This document shows positions 48,179-56,264 of a DNA stretch of 64,000 nucleotides, in pieces. Positions within the stretch are counted from its first letter, which is position 1; each line of letters opens with the position of its first letter. The position numbers were made by a program, and so were the translations under genes. Below the pieces are notes generated by a model, which made no database searches, was not told the origin of the DNA, and saw only the letters and a program-made list of their open reading frames with translations. This DNA is from Massilia sp. Bi118 (GTDB lineage Bacteria > Pseudomonadota > Gammaproteobacteria > Burkholderiales > Burkholderiaceae_D): positions 186,001 through 250,000 of the forward strand of contig NZ_CAKKMV010000009.1 in assembly GCF_918697865.1 (NCBI RefSeq), in the 5' to 3' direction.

Positions 48179-49008
48179 GCGAAGCCACGCATGCACCCTC
48201 GCATCAGCAGATCGACGTGCTGGTGCCCACCTGTAACCGGCCGGCGGCGCTGGCGGTAACGCTGTCGGCGCTGGGCTTCCAGACCTGGCCATCGCTGCGC
48301 ATCGTCATCGCCGACCAGTCCGGCGGAGAAGGCGCCTACGCGCGCGGCGAGGTGCAGGCCGTGCTGCGTTACCTGCGCGCCACCGGGCGGCAGGTCGAGA
48401 CCTGGCGCAACCTGCCGCGCCGCGGCATGGCCCAGCAGCGCGCCTTCCTGCTCGAACAGGTGCAGGCCCACTATTGCCTGTTCGTCGACGACGACGTCAT
48501 CCTCGAGCCCGACCTGGTCAGGCGCCTGCATGCGGTGATCGAGGCCGAAGGCTGCGGCTTCGTCGGCAGCGCACTGCACGGCCTCAGTCATCTTGGGCAG
48601 GAGCGGCCGGCCCAGGAAAGCATCGAGTTCTGGGAAGGGCCGGTGACGCCCGAAACCGTGCGCCCCGGCGCGAGTTCCTGGGCGCGGCACCACCTGCACA
48701 GCGCCGCCAACCTGTTCCATCTGCAGTCGCGGCTCGGCGTCGGCGTGGACGCCACCCGCACATATAAAGTTGCCTGGGTCGGCGGCTGCGTGCTGTTCGA
48801 CACCGCCTGCCTGCGCGCCGCCGGCGGCTACGATTTCTGGCGCGAGCTGCCGGAACAGCATTGCGGCGAGGACGTGCTGGCCCAGCAGCGCGTGATGGCC
48901 CGCTACGGCGGCTGCGCCATCCTGCCTTCGGGCGCCTACCACATGGAGCTGCCGACTACCGTCACCGCGCGCTCTGTCGATGCGCCCTATGTCCTGCCCA
49001 TCAAGTGA
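48175..49008 (+). CDS. Family 2 glycosyltransferase
   Basis: A 277-residue GT-A fold enzyme that would transfer a sugar from a nucleotide donor in glycan synthesis. The chain shows DVLVPTCNRPAALAVTLSAL at the start, the metal-binding DxD in LFVDDDVILEPDLV, the middle VAWVGGCVLFDTACLRAAGGYDF, and the acceptor-side ED in HCGEDVLAQQRV. No membrane helices. Translationally coupled to the DUF4254 gene, and the pair probably acts on the same glycan. The TnpB gene begins 80 bp downstream. A longer open frame upstream is out of context; the overlap with DUF4254 fixes ATG 48175. Confidence 0.88.
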   Translation: MSEATHAPSHQQIDVLVPTCNRPAALAVTLSALGFQTWPSLRIVIADQSGGEGAYARGEVQAVLRYLRATGRQVETWRNLPRRGMAQQRAFLLEQVQAHYCLFVDDDVILEPDLVRRLHAVIEAEGCGFVGSALHGLSHLGQERPAQESIEFWEGPVTPETVRPGASSWARHHLHSAANLFHLQSRLGVGVDATRTYKVAWVGGCVLFDTACLRAAGGYDFWRELPEQHCGEDVLAQQRVMARYGGCAILPSGAYHMELPTTVTARSVDAPYVLPIK

Positions 49009-49088
49009 GGCGGTGCTCACCAATAGGGCCACATGCCGACGCTCCGCTGCCGGCTCGGCGCCGTTTGCCAGACCGTGCAGGAAAGACG

Positions 49089-50288
49089 ATGCTGACCGCC
49101 CATAAGATCGCGCTCGATCCGAACAATGTACAGGCGACCTACCTGGCGCGGACGGCAGGCACCGCCCGCTTTGCCTATAACTGGGCGCTGGCCGAGTGGC
49201 AGCGCCAGTATGCGGCGCACCAGGCCGACCCGTCGCAACCGCCCCCATCGCAGCTGTCGTTGCGGCGCCACCTCAACGCCATCAAGCGCGAAGCGTTTCC
49301 GTGGATGCTCGAGGTGACGAAGAATGCACCGCAGATGGCGATCATCCAGCTGGGTGAGGCCTTCAAAAATTTTTTCGCCCATCGCGCGCGTTATCCAAAG
49401 TTTCGCAAGAAAGGTCGTGACGACCGCTTTAGTTTGACCAACGACCAGTTCTGCGTCGAAGGCAAGCGCATTCACATCCCGAAGCTCGGGTGGGTGAAGA
49501 TGCGTGAGCAATTACGTTTTTCCGGCCGCATCGTCTCGGCCACCGTCTCGCGCAGGGCCGGACGATGGCATGCCAGCATCACTGTCGACACTGCCGATCC
49601 AATTTTGCCGCAAGCCGAAACCCAAGGCGCGGTGGGCGTGGATCTCGGGGTATCGAGGCTGGCTACCCTATCGACCGGCGAAACGTGGACGGGACCGAAA
49701 GCCTTGCGCTCCCTGCTGGACCGGCTGCGCCGCCTGTCGCGCGCGCTATCTCGCAAGGTCAAAGGCTCGCGCAACCGGGCAAAGGCGAAAGCGCAGCTGG
49801 CGAAGCTGCACGCGAGGATCGGTGACATGCGCCGCGACAGCCTGCACCAGCTAAGCTCGAGCATCACGCGGCGCTTTCACACGATCGGCATCGAAGACCT
49901 GAACGTCAAGGGCATGCTGGGCAATCGCCACCTGGCGCGCGCCATCGCCGACATGGGCTTTCATGCGCTGCGCCACCAGCTCGAATATAAGGCCGCCTGG
50001 CGTGGCGCCAAGATAGTCGTTGCCGACCGGTGGTACCCGAGCAGCAAGACTTGCTCGTGCTGTGAATACCGGCTGGAGACACTACCGCTGGGCGTACGCC
50101 GGTGGCGTTGTCCGGGCTGCGGCGAAGAGCACGACCGTGACCTCAACGCGGCTGTCAACCTGAAGAATTTGGCGGTCAGTTCGACCGCGACAGCCTGTGG
50201 AGGGGACGGCTCTGGCCCGGTGCGCGAGCATCTGGCGAAACCAGCCCCGGCGAAGCAGGAATCCAGCGGCGAAGTTAACGACCGTTAG
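49089..50288 (+). CDS. tnpB: TnpB RNA-guided nuclease of an IS200/IS605 (IS1341-type) element
   Basis: A 399-residue OrfB/TnpB protein, the RNA-guided DNA endonuclease ancestral to Cas12. RuvC catalytic residues are all present: Asp185 (GVDLGVSRLATL), Glu269 (IGIEDLNVKGM) and Asp351 (HDRDLNAAVN). The zinc finger has Cys322, Cys324, Cys325 and the later CPGC. The N-terminal helix-turn-helix (KIALDPNNVQATYLARTAGTARFAYN) and recognition domain are intact. No TnpA transposase is nearby, so this is a TnpB-only element. ATG 49089 is chosen because the TnpB N-terminal motif begins directly after it; the frame is open 76 codons upstream inside the glycosyltransferase gene. Insertion is just downstream of the glycosyltransferase stop. 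Confidence 0.94.
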   Translation: MLTAHKIALDPNNVQATYLARTAGTARFAYNWALAEWQRQYAAHQADPSQPPPSQLSLRRHLNAIKREAFPWMLEVTKNAPQMAIIQLGEAFKNFFAHRARYPKFRKKGRDDRFSLTNDQFCVEGKRIHIPKLGWVKMREQLRFSGRIVSATVSRRAGRWHASITVDTADPILPQAETQGAVGVDLGVSRLATLSTGETWTGPKALRSLLDRLRRLSRALSRKVKGSRNRAKAKAQLAKLHARIGDMRRDSLHQLSSSITRRFHTIGIEDLNVKGMLGNRHLARAIADMGFHALRHQLEYKAAWRGAKIVVADRWYPSSKTCSCCEYRLETLPLGVRRWRCPGCGEEHDRDLNAAVNLKNLAVSSTATACGGDGSGPVREHLAKPAPAKQESSGEVNDR

Positions 50289-50345
50289 CTTTGCGTAAGT
50301 CTAGAAGAACGGATGAATTCGTCGATGTAGATCGTGAAGCGTTGA
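50160..50345 (+). ncRNA. Probable omega-RNA region of the TnpB element
   Basis: In TnpB elements the guide RNA overlaps the 3' end of tnpB and ends at the transposon right end, with the guide taken from flanking DNA. Here the last coding bases hold a conserved-looking structured block, about 50205-50275 (GGGGACGGCTCTGG, GAAACCAGCCCCGGCGAAG, AGGAATCC), that recurs at this place in related elements. The exact right end and guide start were not fixed. Confidence 0.45.
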
Positions 50346-50439
50346 AGGCTTAAAGCTCAATAGCTTGCGAATAGTTCTGCGCTCATCGGAACTTTGCGTG
50401 TCGCGGTATCATCGGGATAACTCGATAACGGATACCGCC

Positions 50440-51261
50440 ATGCTCCAGACGCCCGCCTCGTTCACGCCCCTGCAGGACCCGCAGCAAGCGGATGACGCAC
50501 TGTCCTTCATCTTCCACGGCGGCCGCCTGCTGGTGCGCGAAGCCGACCTGGCGCTGCCCGACCAGGCGGCGGTGACCGGCCTCGGACTCGATCCGCAAGC
50601 GCTGCAGCCGGTCGGCCTGCTGGACGGCCGCTATTGCCAGGCCGGCTGGGTCGAGGATGAAGCCCGGGCGCCTGCGGGCTATGCCTGGCGCGGCCTGCGT
50701 TCGCTGTTCGGGGAGTTCGACGAGGCGGTGCTGGGCGTGGCCGGGCGCGCGGCCCAGGTGGCCGAATGGGCGCGCACGCACCGCTTCTGCGGCGCCTGCG
50801 GCAGCGGTACCGCGCGCATGAGCGGCGAGCGCTGTTTCAAGTGCACGAACTGCGGCCACATGGCCTATCCGCGCATCTCGCCGGCGATGATGGTGTTGAT
50901 CCGCAAGGGGGATTCGGTGCTGCTGGCCATGCATACGCTGGGCGCGGTGAAGCGCTTCGTGCCGCTGGCCGGTTTCCTGGAGGCCGGCGAGTCGATCGAG
51001 GAGGCGGTGCACCGCGAGGTGTTCGAGGAAGTCGGCCTGCGCGTGCACAACCTGCGCTATTTCGGCAGCCAGTCATGGCCCTTCCCGCATTCGCTGATGA
51101 TCGCCTTCACGGCGGATTATCTGGAGGGCGAGATCCGCACCGATCCCAAGGAGATCCTGGAGGCGCGCTGGTTCGGCCCGGACGATGAGTGGCCGGAGCG
51201 CGTGCCGCACGTCTCGGTATCGAGCGTGCTGGTCGACGCGCACCGGCCGGCAGGACGTTAA
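50440..51261 (+). CDS. nudC: NADH pyrophosphatase / RNA deNADding enzyme
   Basis: A 273-residue Nudix hydrolase that cleaves NAD(H) to NMN(H) and AMP and removes NAD caps from RNA. The zinc ribbon is Cys117, Cys120, Cys135 and Cys138. The Nudix box spans about residues 178-200 (starting GFLEAGESIEEA, with REVFEEVG). The NudC-specific motif SQSWPFPHS follows near residue 212. Start ATG 50440 fits the family N-terminus; the 25 upstream in-frame codons lie in the TnpB flank. A REP palindrome begins inside its stop codon. Confidence 0.96.
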   Translation: MLQTPASFTPLQDPQQADDALSFIFHGGRLLVREADLALPDQAAVTGLGLDPQALQPVGLLDGRYCQAGWVEDEARAPAGYAWRGLRSLFGEFDEAVLGVAGRAAQVAEWARTHRFCGACGSGTARMSGERCFKCTNCGHMAYPRISPAMMVLIRKGDSVLLAMHTLGAVKRFVPLAGFLEAGESIEEAVHREVFEEVGLRVHNLRYFGSQSWPFPHSLMIAFTADYLEGEIRTDPKEILEARWFGPDDEWPERVPHVSVSSVLVDAHRPAGR

Positions 51262-51290
51262 CTTGGGTCCCCGCCTGCGCGGGGACGACG
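51260..51290. repeat. Solitary REP palindrome
   Basis: A 31-bp copy identical to the right arm of the REPIN at 38103-38133, overlapping the last two bases of the nudC stop codon and lying between convergent genes. Confidence 0.82.
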
Positions 51291-51299
51291 TGAGTAGGC

Positions 51300-52178
51300 T
51301 CAGGGCAGCGGCACCGGCGTCGCCGCCACTTTACCTTCGATCCGCATCGCCACCGGCACCTCTTCCGGCTTGGCGCCGGTCGCGCGCATGCGCACCACCC
51401 GTTGCATCAGGTCGAACCAGAAGGGCGCGCCGAACAGCGCTGTGGTGGCGGTGATGAACCAGCCCGCCACCTGCAGCGCGAAGTCGGCGTTCAGGACCGG
51501 CGGGAATCTGGTCCAGCCGATGGGCAGGGCCATCAGGGCGTCGATCACGGCCGGGTCGAGCGCGGCCGGCACCTCTTTGATGTGGGCGGCCAGGCCCGGC
51601 TGCTGCCACAGGGTGCGGAACAGGTGGATGCTGTCGATATTGAACAGGATGGACAGCAACAGCGCGATCAGCAGCGAGATCAGCATCTGGTTGCGTTTAT
51701 AGGTGCCCGACATGCGCGCCATCGCATTGTCGAACCAGCCGGCCAGCATGTCCTGGAACTGCTGCAGGTCGCGCGCGCGGCTGAGCATGCTCAGCATCGC
51801 CGTCCGCACTTGCGGATCGGGAATCGTTTCGATGGCGCTGCGCAGCTGGACCAGGTCGCCCGGGACCTTCCACAGGCTGTCCACCAGGGCAATCGCAAAA
51901 TGCGCCGGTTCGATGTAGGATGGTTTCGAGCGCAGCGAGCGCTCGTCCATCGCGGTGCCGTCCGTGTGCGGGTTGACCAGCGGATGGGCGTACACGGCGC
52001 GCGCCAGGCCATCGAAGCGCGGGTCGTTGAGCATGCTCTTGATGCCGGCCAGCAGGGTGTTGGCGCGCAGGCGGAACAGCGACGCCAGCGCTTCCTGCAG
52101 GGTTGTGACGATCAGGGCTACCGTGCCGTAGCAAAAGCTCAGGCCGATGGCGACTTCCAGGACAGTGCTGCCGAGCAT
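51300..52178 (-). CDS. Hypothetical membrane protein
   Basis: A 292-residue protein with an N-terminal membrane helix (about 8-28), a soluble helical stretch with DPRFDGLARAVYAHPLVNP and SKPSYIEPAHFAIALVD, and two or three further helices (about 170-190, 235-260). The block of Asn-Pro and Tyr-Ile-Glu-Pro motifs recurs in proteins of unknown function; I cannot name the family. CTAGGAG before ATG 52176-52178 fixes the start. It converges on nudC. Confidence 0.72.
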   Translation of the reverse strand: MLGSTVLEVAIGLSFCYGTVALIVTTLQEALASLFRLRANTLLAGIKSMLNDPRFDGLARAVYAHPLVNPHTDGTAMDERSLRSKPSYIEPAHFAIALVDSLWKVPGDLVQLRSAIETIPDPQVRTAMLSMLSRARDLQQFQDMLAGWFDNAMARMSGTYKRNQMLISLLIALLLSILFNIDSIHLFRTLWQQPGLAAHIKEVPAALDPAVIDALMALPIGWTRFPPVLNADFALQVAGWFITATTALFGAPFWFDLMQRVVRMRATGAKPEEVPVAMRIEGKVAATPVPLP

Positions 52179-52328
52179 GGCGGTTCTCCTAGCAGTGAAA
52201 AGGACGTCAACCACGCTAGCGCAACGGCGCCACAGCTGCCTCCGATTTAGTCAAAGAAATGGCCTGCAACCTGTGGATCGTCAGCATTTTCTATATACTC
52301 TCGGCAGTCTTCAATTTTAGGGTTAACC

Positions 52329-52895
52329 ATGTCTGACAAAGAAGTCTTCACCGAAAACGACTGGCGTCGCCTGCTGGCCAGCCTCGGCGAAGATCCCAAC
52401 CGTCCCGGCCTGCACGAGACCCCGGCGCGCGTCGCCAAAGCCTGGAAGCACTGGACTTCCGGCTACGAGCAGGACCCGGTCGAGATCCTCAAGGCCTTCG
52501 AAGATGGCGCCGAGGAGTACAACGAGCTGATCGTGGTGCGCGGCATCCCTGTCTACAGCCATTGCGAACACCACCTGGCCCCGTTCTTCGGCAAGGCTAC
52601 CGTCGGATATTTGCCGAATGGCAAAATCGTCGGCCTGTCGAAGCTGACCCGCCTGGTCGACGTGTTCGCCAAGCGCCTGCAGGTGCAGGAGCGTCTGACG
52701 GTCCAGATCGCCAACACGCTGATGGAAGTGCTGGAACCGAAGGCGGTCGGCGTGGTCATCAAGTGCCGCCACATGTGCATGGAAAGCCGCGGCATCCGCA
52801 CGCCGGGCGAGGAAACCATCACCTCGGCCATGCTGGGCGAACTGCAGCCGAACCTGGGGCTGCGCACCGAGTTCCTCTCCTTGGCAAGAGACTGA
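52329..52895 (+). CDS. folE: GTP cyclohydrolase I
   Basis: Converts GTP to 7,8-dihydroneopterin triphosphate, the first step of tetrahydrofolate synthesis. The 188-residue chain has the zinc-binding HCEHHLAPF and the later CRHMCMESRGI with its Cys and His ligands, plus LSKLTRLVDVFAKRLQVQERL. Length matches the FolE type IA family. Monocistronic; the 190 bp after it hold no gene before the IS5-type fragment. Confidence 0.97.
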   Translation: MSDKEVFTENDWRRLLASLGEDPNRPGLHETPARVAKAWKHWTSGYEQDPVEILKAFEDGAEEYNELIVVRGIPVYSHCEHHLAPFFGKATVGYLPNGKIVGLSKLTRLVDVFAKRLQVQERLTVQIANTLMEVLEPKAVGVVIKCRHMCMESRGIRTPGEETITSAMLGELQPNLGLRTEFLSLARD

Positions 52896-53088
52896 GTCTC
52901 CCGGGCGGCCACGCGCCGCCCGTTCCCCGCCGCGAGCGCGTAAAAACCGAGCAGTGTTCTGAATCACTGCTACACTGTATTTACGGAGCTCGCTACCCGG
53001 CCAAACAGGTCGGAACCACGAAGCCATCATGTCCTGGTCGGGAACCGTTCCGGATCACGCGTCTCCAATTGACTTTGAGGCGAACGAC

Positions 53089-53412
53089 ATGAACAGGCCA
53101 ACCTTCCCAAGCGATGTAACGCGCGAGCAGTTCGATTCCGTCCGTGAGATGCTGGAAGCGGCGCGTCGCAAGACGAGGCCGCGCAAGCACGACCTGTACG
53201 ATGTCTTCTGCGCGGTCCTGTACTTCCTGCATACAGGCAGCGCCTGGCGCAGCATGCCGCCCGAATTCCCTCCCTGGCGTACCGTGCACGAATATTTTAC
53301 GCAATGGACTATGCTGCGCGATGGCGACCGCACCCTGCTCGAGAGCGCTCTCGACCGCCTCGGCCGCAGCGCCGAGATCGCGCGGCTGCGCCAGCTGACC
53401 GGACAACGCTGA
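53089..53412 (+). CDS. Orphan IS5-family OrfA-like (DUF4096) transposase fragment
   Basis: A 107-residue protein equal to the N-terminal DUF4096 domain of IS5-group transposases: FPSDVTREQFDSVREML, RPRKHDLYDVFCAVLYFLHTGSAWRSMP, PWRTVHEYFTQWTML. In complete elements a second frame supplies the DDE catalytic domain. Here the frame ends at 53412 and an aldo/keto reductase starts nine bases later, and no terminal inverted repeats were seen. It is therefore either a remnant or a retained stand-alone DNA-binding protein. The frame itself is undamaged. Confidence 0.75.
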   Translation: MNRPTFPSDVTREQFDSVREMLEAARRKTRPRKHDLYDVFCAVLYFLHTGSAWRSMPPEFPPWRTVHEYFTQWTMLRDGDRTLLESALDRLGRSAEIARLRQLTGQR

Positions 53413-53420
53413 AAGACAAT

Positions 53421-54419
53421 ATGGAAAGCACGCAATTGGGCCGGGCCGGTCCGGGTACGTCGCGCCTCGGCCTGGGCTGCATGGGCATGTCGGATCTGTA
53501 CGGACCGGCCGACCGTGCCGAAAGCATCGCCACCATCCACGCGGCCCTCGACGCCGGCATCACCCTGCTGGACACCGGCGACTTCTACGGCATGGGCCAC
53601 AACGAGATGCTGATCCGCGAGGCCCTCGGCGGCCGCCCGCGCGATAGCGTGCAGATCAGCGTCAAGTTCGGCGCCCTGCGCGGCCCGGACGGCGCCTGGA
53701 GCGGCTACGACTGCCGGCCGCAGGCGGTGCGCAATTTTCTTGCCTACAGCCTCAAGCGCCTGGGCACCGACTACATCGACATCTACCGTCCCGCGCGCCT
53801 GGATCCTGTCGTACCGATCGAAGACACCGTGGGCGCCATCGCCGACCTGGTCAAGGCCGGCTATGTGCGCCACATCGGCCTGTCCGAGGTCGGCGCCGAC
53901 ACCCTGCGCCGCGCCAGCAGCGTGCATCCGATCAGCGACCTGCAGATCGAGTACTCGATGATCTCGCGCGGCATCGAACGCGCGATCCTGCCGGTGGCGC
54001 GCGAGCTCGGCATCGGCATCACGGCCTATGGCGTGCTGTCGCGCGGCCTGATCAGTGGACATTGGTCGAAGGACAGGCAGGGAGAAAAAGATTTCCGTGG
54101 CATGGCGAGCCCGCGCTTCCAGGGCCAGAACCTGGACGCCAACCTGGCCCTGGTCGAGCGCCTGCGTACGCTGGCGCAGGAGCGGGGCGCGAGCGTGGCG
54201 CAACTGGCGATCGCCTGGGTGGCCGCGCAGGGCGCCGACATCGTGCCGCTGGTCGGCGCGCGCCGCCGCGACCGCTTGCAGGAAGCGTTGGGCGCCCTCT
54301 CAGTCGAGCTGCGGCCGGAAGATCTGGCGTCGCTGGAAGCCGTCGTGCCGCCCGATGCGGCTGCCGGCCAACGCTATAACCCGGCACAGATGGCCCATCT
54401 CGACAGCGAGTTAGGTTAA
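53421..54419 (+). CDS. Aldo/keto reductase lacking the catalytic His
   Basis: A 332-residue NADPH-dependent (beta/alpha)8-barrel oxidoreductase. Of the catalytic tetrad, Asp and Tyr are in DTGDFYGMG and Lys is in ISVKFG. The usual His (YYQHRVDP in relatives) is replaced by Ala in YRPARLDP. The cofactor-binding C-terminal part includes GIGITAYGVLSRGL and VPLVGARRRDRL. Start ATG 53421 was chosen over an open frame running from 53304 through the preceding gene. It starts nine bases after the IS5-type fragment and may be transcribed with it. Confidence 0.88.
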   Translation: MESTQLGRAGPGTSRLGLGCMGMSDLYGPADRAESIATIHAALDAGITLLDTGDFYGMGHNEMLIREALGGRPRDSVQISVKFGALRGPDGAWSGYDCRPQAVRNFLAYSLKRLGTDYIDIYRPARLDPVVPIEDTVGAIADLVKAGYVRHIGLSEVGADTLRRASSVHPISDLQIEYSMISRGIERAILPVARELGIGITAYGVLSRGLISGHWSKDRQGEKDFRGMASPRFQGQNLDANLALVERLRTLAQERGASVAQLAIAWVAAQGADIVPLVGARRRDRLQEALGALSVELRPEDLASLEAVVPPDAAAGQRYNPAQMAHLDSELG

Positions 54420-54503
54420 CCGAGCCTTAAGTTGAGAAGTCGTGTTTAAGTTCCCACGGCTGAGCTGATAAAGTCGAAACAAGTCATCAAATGTCGCTTC
54501 ATC

Positions 54504-55112
54504 ATGCTAGAGAACATCAATCAGCTGTGGTTTGCCATGCTCAACGCCAACGCCGGTCTGCAGGGCTGGCGTCTGGAGCTGGCCCTGTTCTGTGCCGAAT
54601 GGCTGGTCTTGCTGGTGCCGATCGGCTTGACCGGCCTGTGGATGAGCGGGGCCGGCGCCCAGCGCGCGGCGGCGGTGAAAGCGCTGGCCGCGACCGGCTG
54701 CGCGCTGGGGCTCAATCTGGTGATCGGCCTGCTGTGGTACCACGCGCGTCCCTTCGCCGCCGGCGTCGGCCACAGCTTCCTGCACCATGCGCCGGACAGT
54801 TCCTTCCCGAGCGACCATGGCACCATCATGTTCACCGTGGCGCTGGTGCTGGCGACCTCCAGCGTGCCGGCGGCGAAGCGCTTCGGCCGCTCGATACTGC
54901 CGCTGGCCTTCGTCGTCGCGTGGGCGCGTGTCTTCCTTGGGGTGCATTGGCCAATGGACATGCTGGGCGCGCTGGTCATGGCGCTGGGCGTTACCTGGCT
55001 GTTCCATGCGCGCCTGCTGGAGTCGCTGTGCGGGGCGCTCACCGTCTCGCTGGGCGCGCTGTACCGGCGCCTGCTGGCGGGTCCGATCGCGCGCGGCTGG
55101 CTGCGCCCCTAA
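54504..55112 (+). CDS. PAP2 family phosphatase (undecaprenyl-diphosphatase-like)
   Basis: A 202-residue membrane phosphatase with about five helices. The three PAP2 motifs are visible: WYHARPF, PSDHGTIM (PSGH motif), and ARVFLGVHWPMDMLGA with the catalytic His. The closest pattern is BcrC/YbjG, which recycle undecaprenyl pyrophosphate for cell-wall synthesis. ATG 54504 begins MLENINQLWFAMLNANAG, a normal start for the group. Monocistronic. Confidence 0.88.
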   Translation: MLENINQLWFAMLNANAGLQGWRLELALFCAEWLVLLVPIGLTGLWMSGAGAQRAAAVKALAATGCALGLNLVIGLLWYHARPFAAGVGHSFLHHAPDSSFPSDHGTIMFTVALVLATSSVPAAKRFGRSILPLAFVVAWARVFLGVHWPMDMLGALVMALGVTWLFHARLLESLCGALTVSLGALYRRLLAGPIARGWLRP

Positions 55113-55116
55113 GAAC

Positions 55117-55539
55117 CTATTGCGAGGACGCGACCGCGCCTTCCGCGGGTTCGAACACCAGTTTCTTCGAGCCGTCCAGATGGAACACGCCGATCGGCTG
55201 GGCCTGCACATTCTCGGATACTGAAGGCAGCTTGGTGCAATTCTGGGTCTCGACCTGCCACATATCGTCGCCGGAGCGCAGCAGGAAACTGTCCTCGCCG
55301 GTCGAGAACAACTCGATGTTCAGGTCGGCCATCGGGGTCTTGCCGAGGTCGAACTGGCGCTGGCAATCCGGCAGCCGCGACGCGATCAGGCGCAGGCCGG
55401 CCTGCTTGCTCCAGAAATAATCCTGCGTGACGATCACGGTCAGGGCGTGATCGCTGCCGTCGATGGCATAGCTGGCGGTTTCGTTGACGCAGCCGGCCAG
55501 CAGCAGCGGGAGCAGGAGCGAAAGGGCGCGTTTGGTCAT
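55117..55539 (-). CDS. Hypothetical lipoprotein
   Basis: A 140-residue lipoprotein. The signal peptide LSLLLPLLLAGC has a clear lipobox with Cys at about residue 17. The mature part is beta-rich (ALTVIVTQDYFWSK, NIELFSTGEDSFLLRSGDDMWQVETQNCTKL) with a second pair of cysteines. No family recognised. Start ATG 55537-55539 fits the signal peptide; the frame is open 31 codons upstream into the adjoining promoter. It converges on the PAP2 gene with four bases between stops. Confidence 0.78.
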   Translation of the reverse strand: MTKRALSLLLPLLLAGCVNETASYAIDGSDHALTVIVTQDYFWSKQAGLRLIASRLPDCQRQFDLGKTPMADLNIELFSTGEDSFLLRSGDDMWQVETQNCTKLPSVSENVQAQPIGVFHLDGSKKLVFEPAEGAVASSQ

Positions 55540-55676
55540 GGCCGAAGTATAAAACAACTCGTCCTGAGCGATTGATTTCTTGACGGAACGATATCGATGC
55601 GCGCTCCGTGGTTTTGCGATTTCCGCCATCATTTATCGACGGAAGTTCCGGCGATTTTTGGAAAGCGAGCGAAACC

Positions 55677-56252
55677 ATGCCACAAGATGAACAGCGCCTG
55701 GGCGGGCAGATGGCCGCGCCCCAGGCTTCCTATGCGCCGCCGCAGCCGCTCACGTTGCGCATCAACGGCGCCGAGCACCAGCTGACGATCGAACCGCGCG
55801 TCTCCCTGCTCGATGCGTTGCGCGAAGTGCTGCACCTGACCGGCACCAAGAAGGGCTGCGACCGCGGCCAGTGCGGCGCCTGCACCGTGCTGGTGGACGG
55901 CCAGCGCATCAATTCCTGCCTGACCCTGGCGGTGATGCACGACGGCCGCGAGATCACGACGGTGGAGGGTCTCGGCCGGCAAGACCAGCCGCACCCGATG
56001 CAGCAGGCCTTCATGGACTGCGACGGTTTTCAATGCGGCTACTGCACGCCGGGCCAGGTCTGTTCGGCGGTGGCCCTGCTCGACGAGATCAAGCAGCGCC
56101 AGGCCAGCGCCGTCACCGAGGGCGAGCAGCTGGAGCCGGCCTCCCTCAGCGAGGACGAGATCCGCGAGCGCATGAGCGGCAACCTGTGCCGTTGCGGCGC
56201 CTACCCGAACATCGTCAAGGCGATCCACAGCGTCGTGCTGCGCCAGGCCTGA
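55677..56252 (+). CDS. Molybdenum aldehyde oxidoreductase, 2Fe-2S subunit (PaoA/YagT type)
   Basis: A 191-residue electron-transfer subunit with two [2Fe-2S] clusters. The plant-ferredoxin type cluster uses GCDRGQCGACTV and the later INSC; the second uses CGYCTPGQ and CRCGAYPN. It would pass electrons from the molybdenum centre to FAD. E. coli PaoA carries a Tat signal; no twin-arginine signal is visible at this N-terminus (MPQDEQRLGGQMAAPQ), so the complex may be cytosolic. First gene of a three-gene operon, 12 bases before the FAD subunit. Confidence 0.93.
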   Translation: MPQDEQRLGGQMAAPQASYAPPQPLTLRINGAEHQLTIEPRVSLLDALREVLHLTGTKKGCDRGQCGACTVLVDGQRINSCLTLAVMHDGREITTVEGLGRQDQPHPMQQAFMDCDGFQCGYCTPGQVCSAVALLDEIKQRQASAVTEGEQLEPASLSEDEIRERMSGNLCRCGAYPNIVKAIHSVVLRQA

Positions 56253-56264
56253 GAAAGGGAGCTT

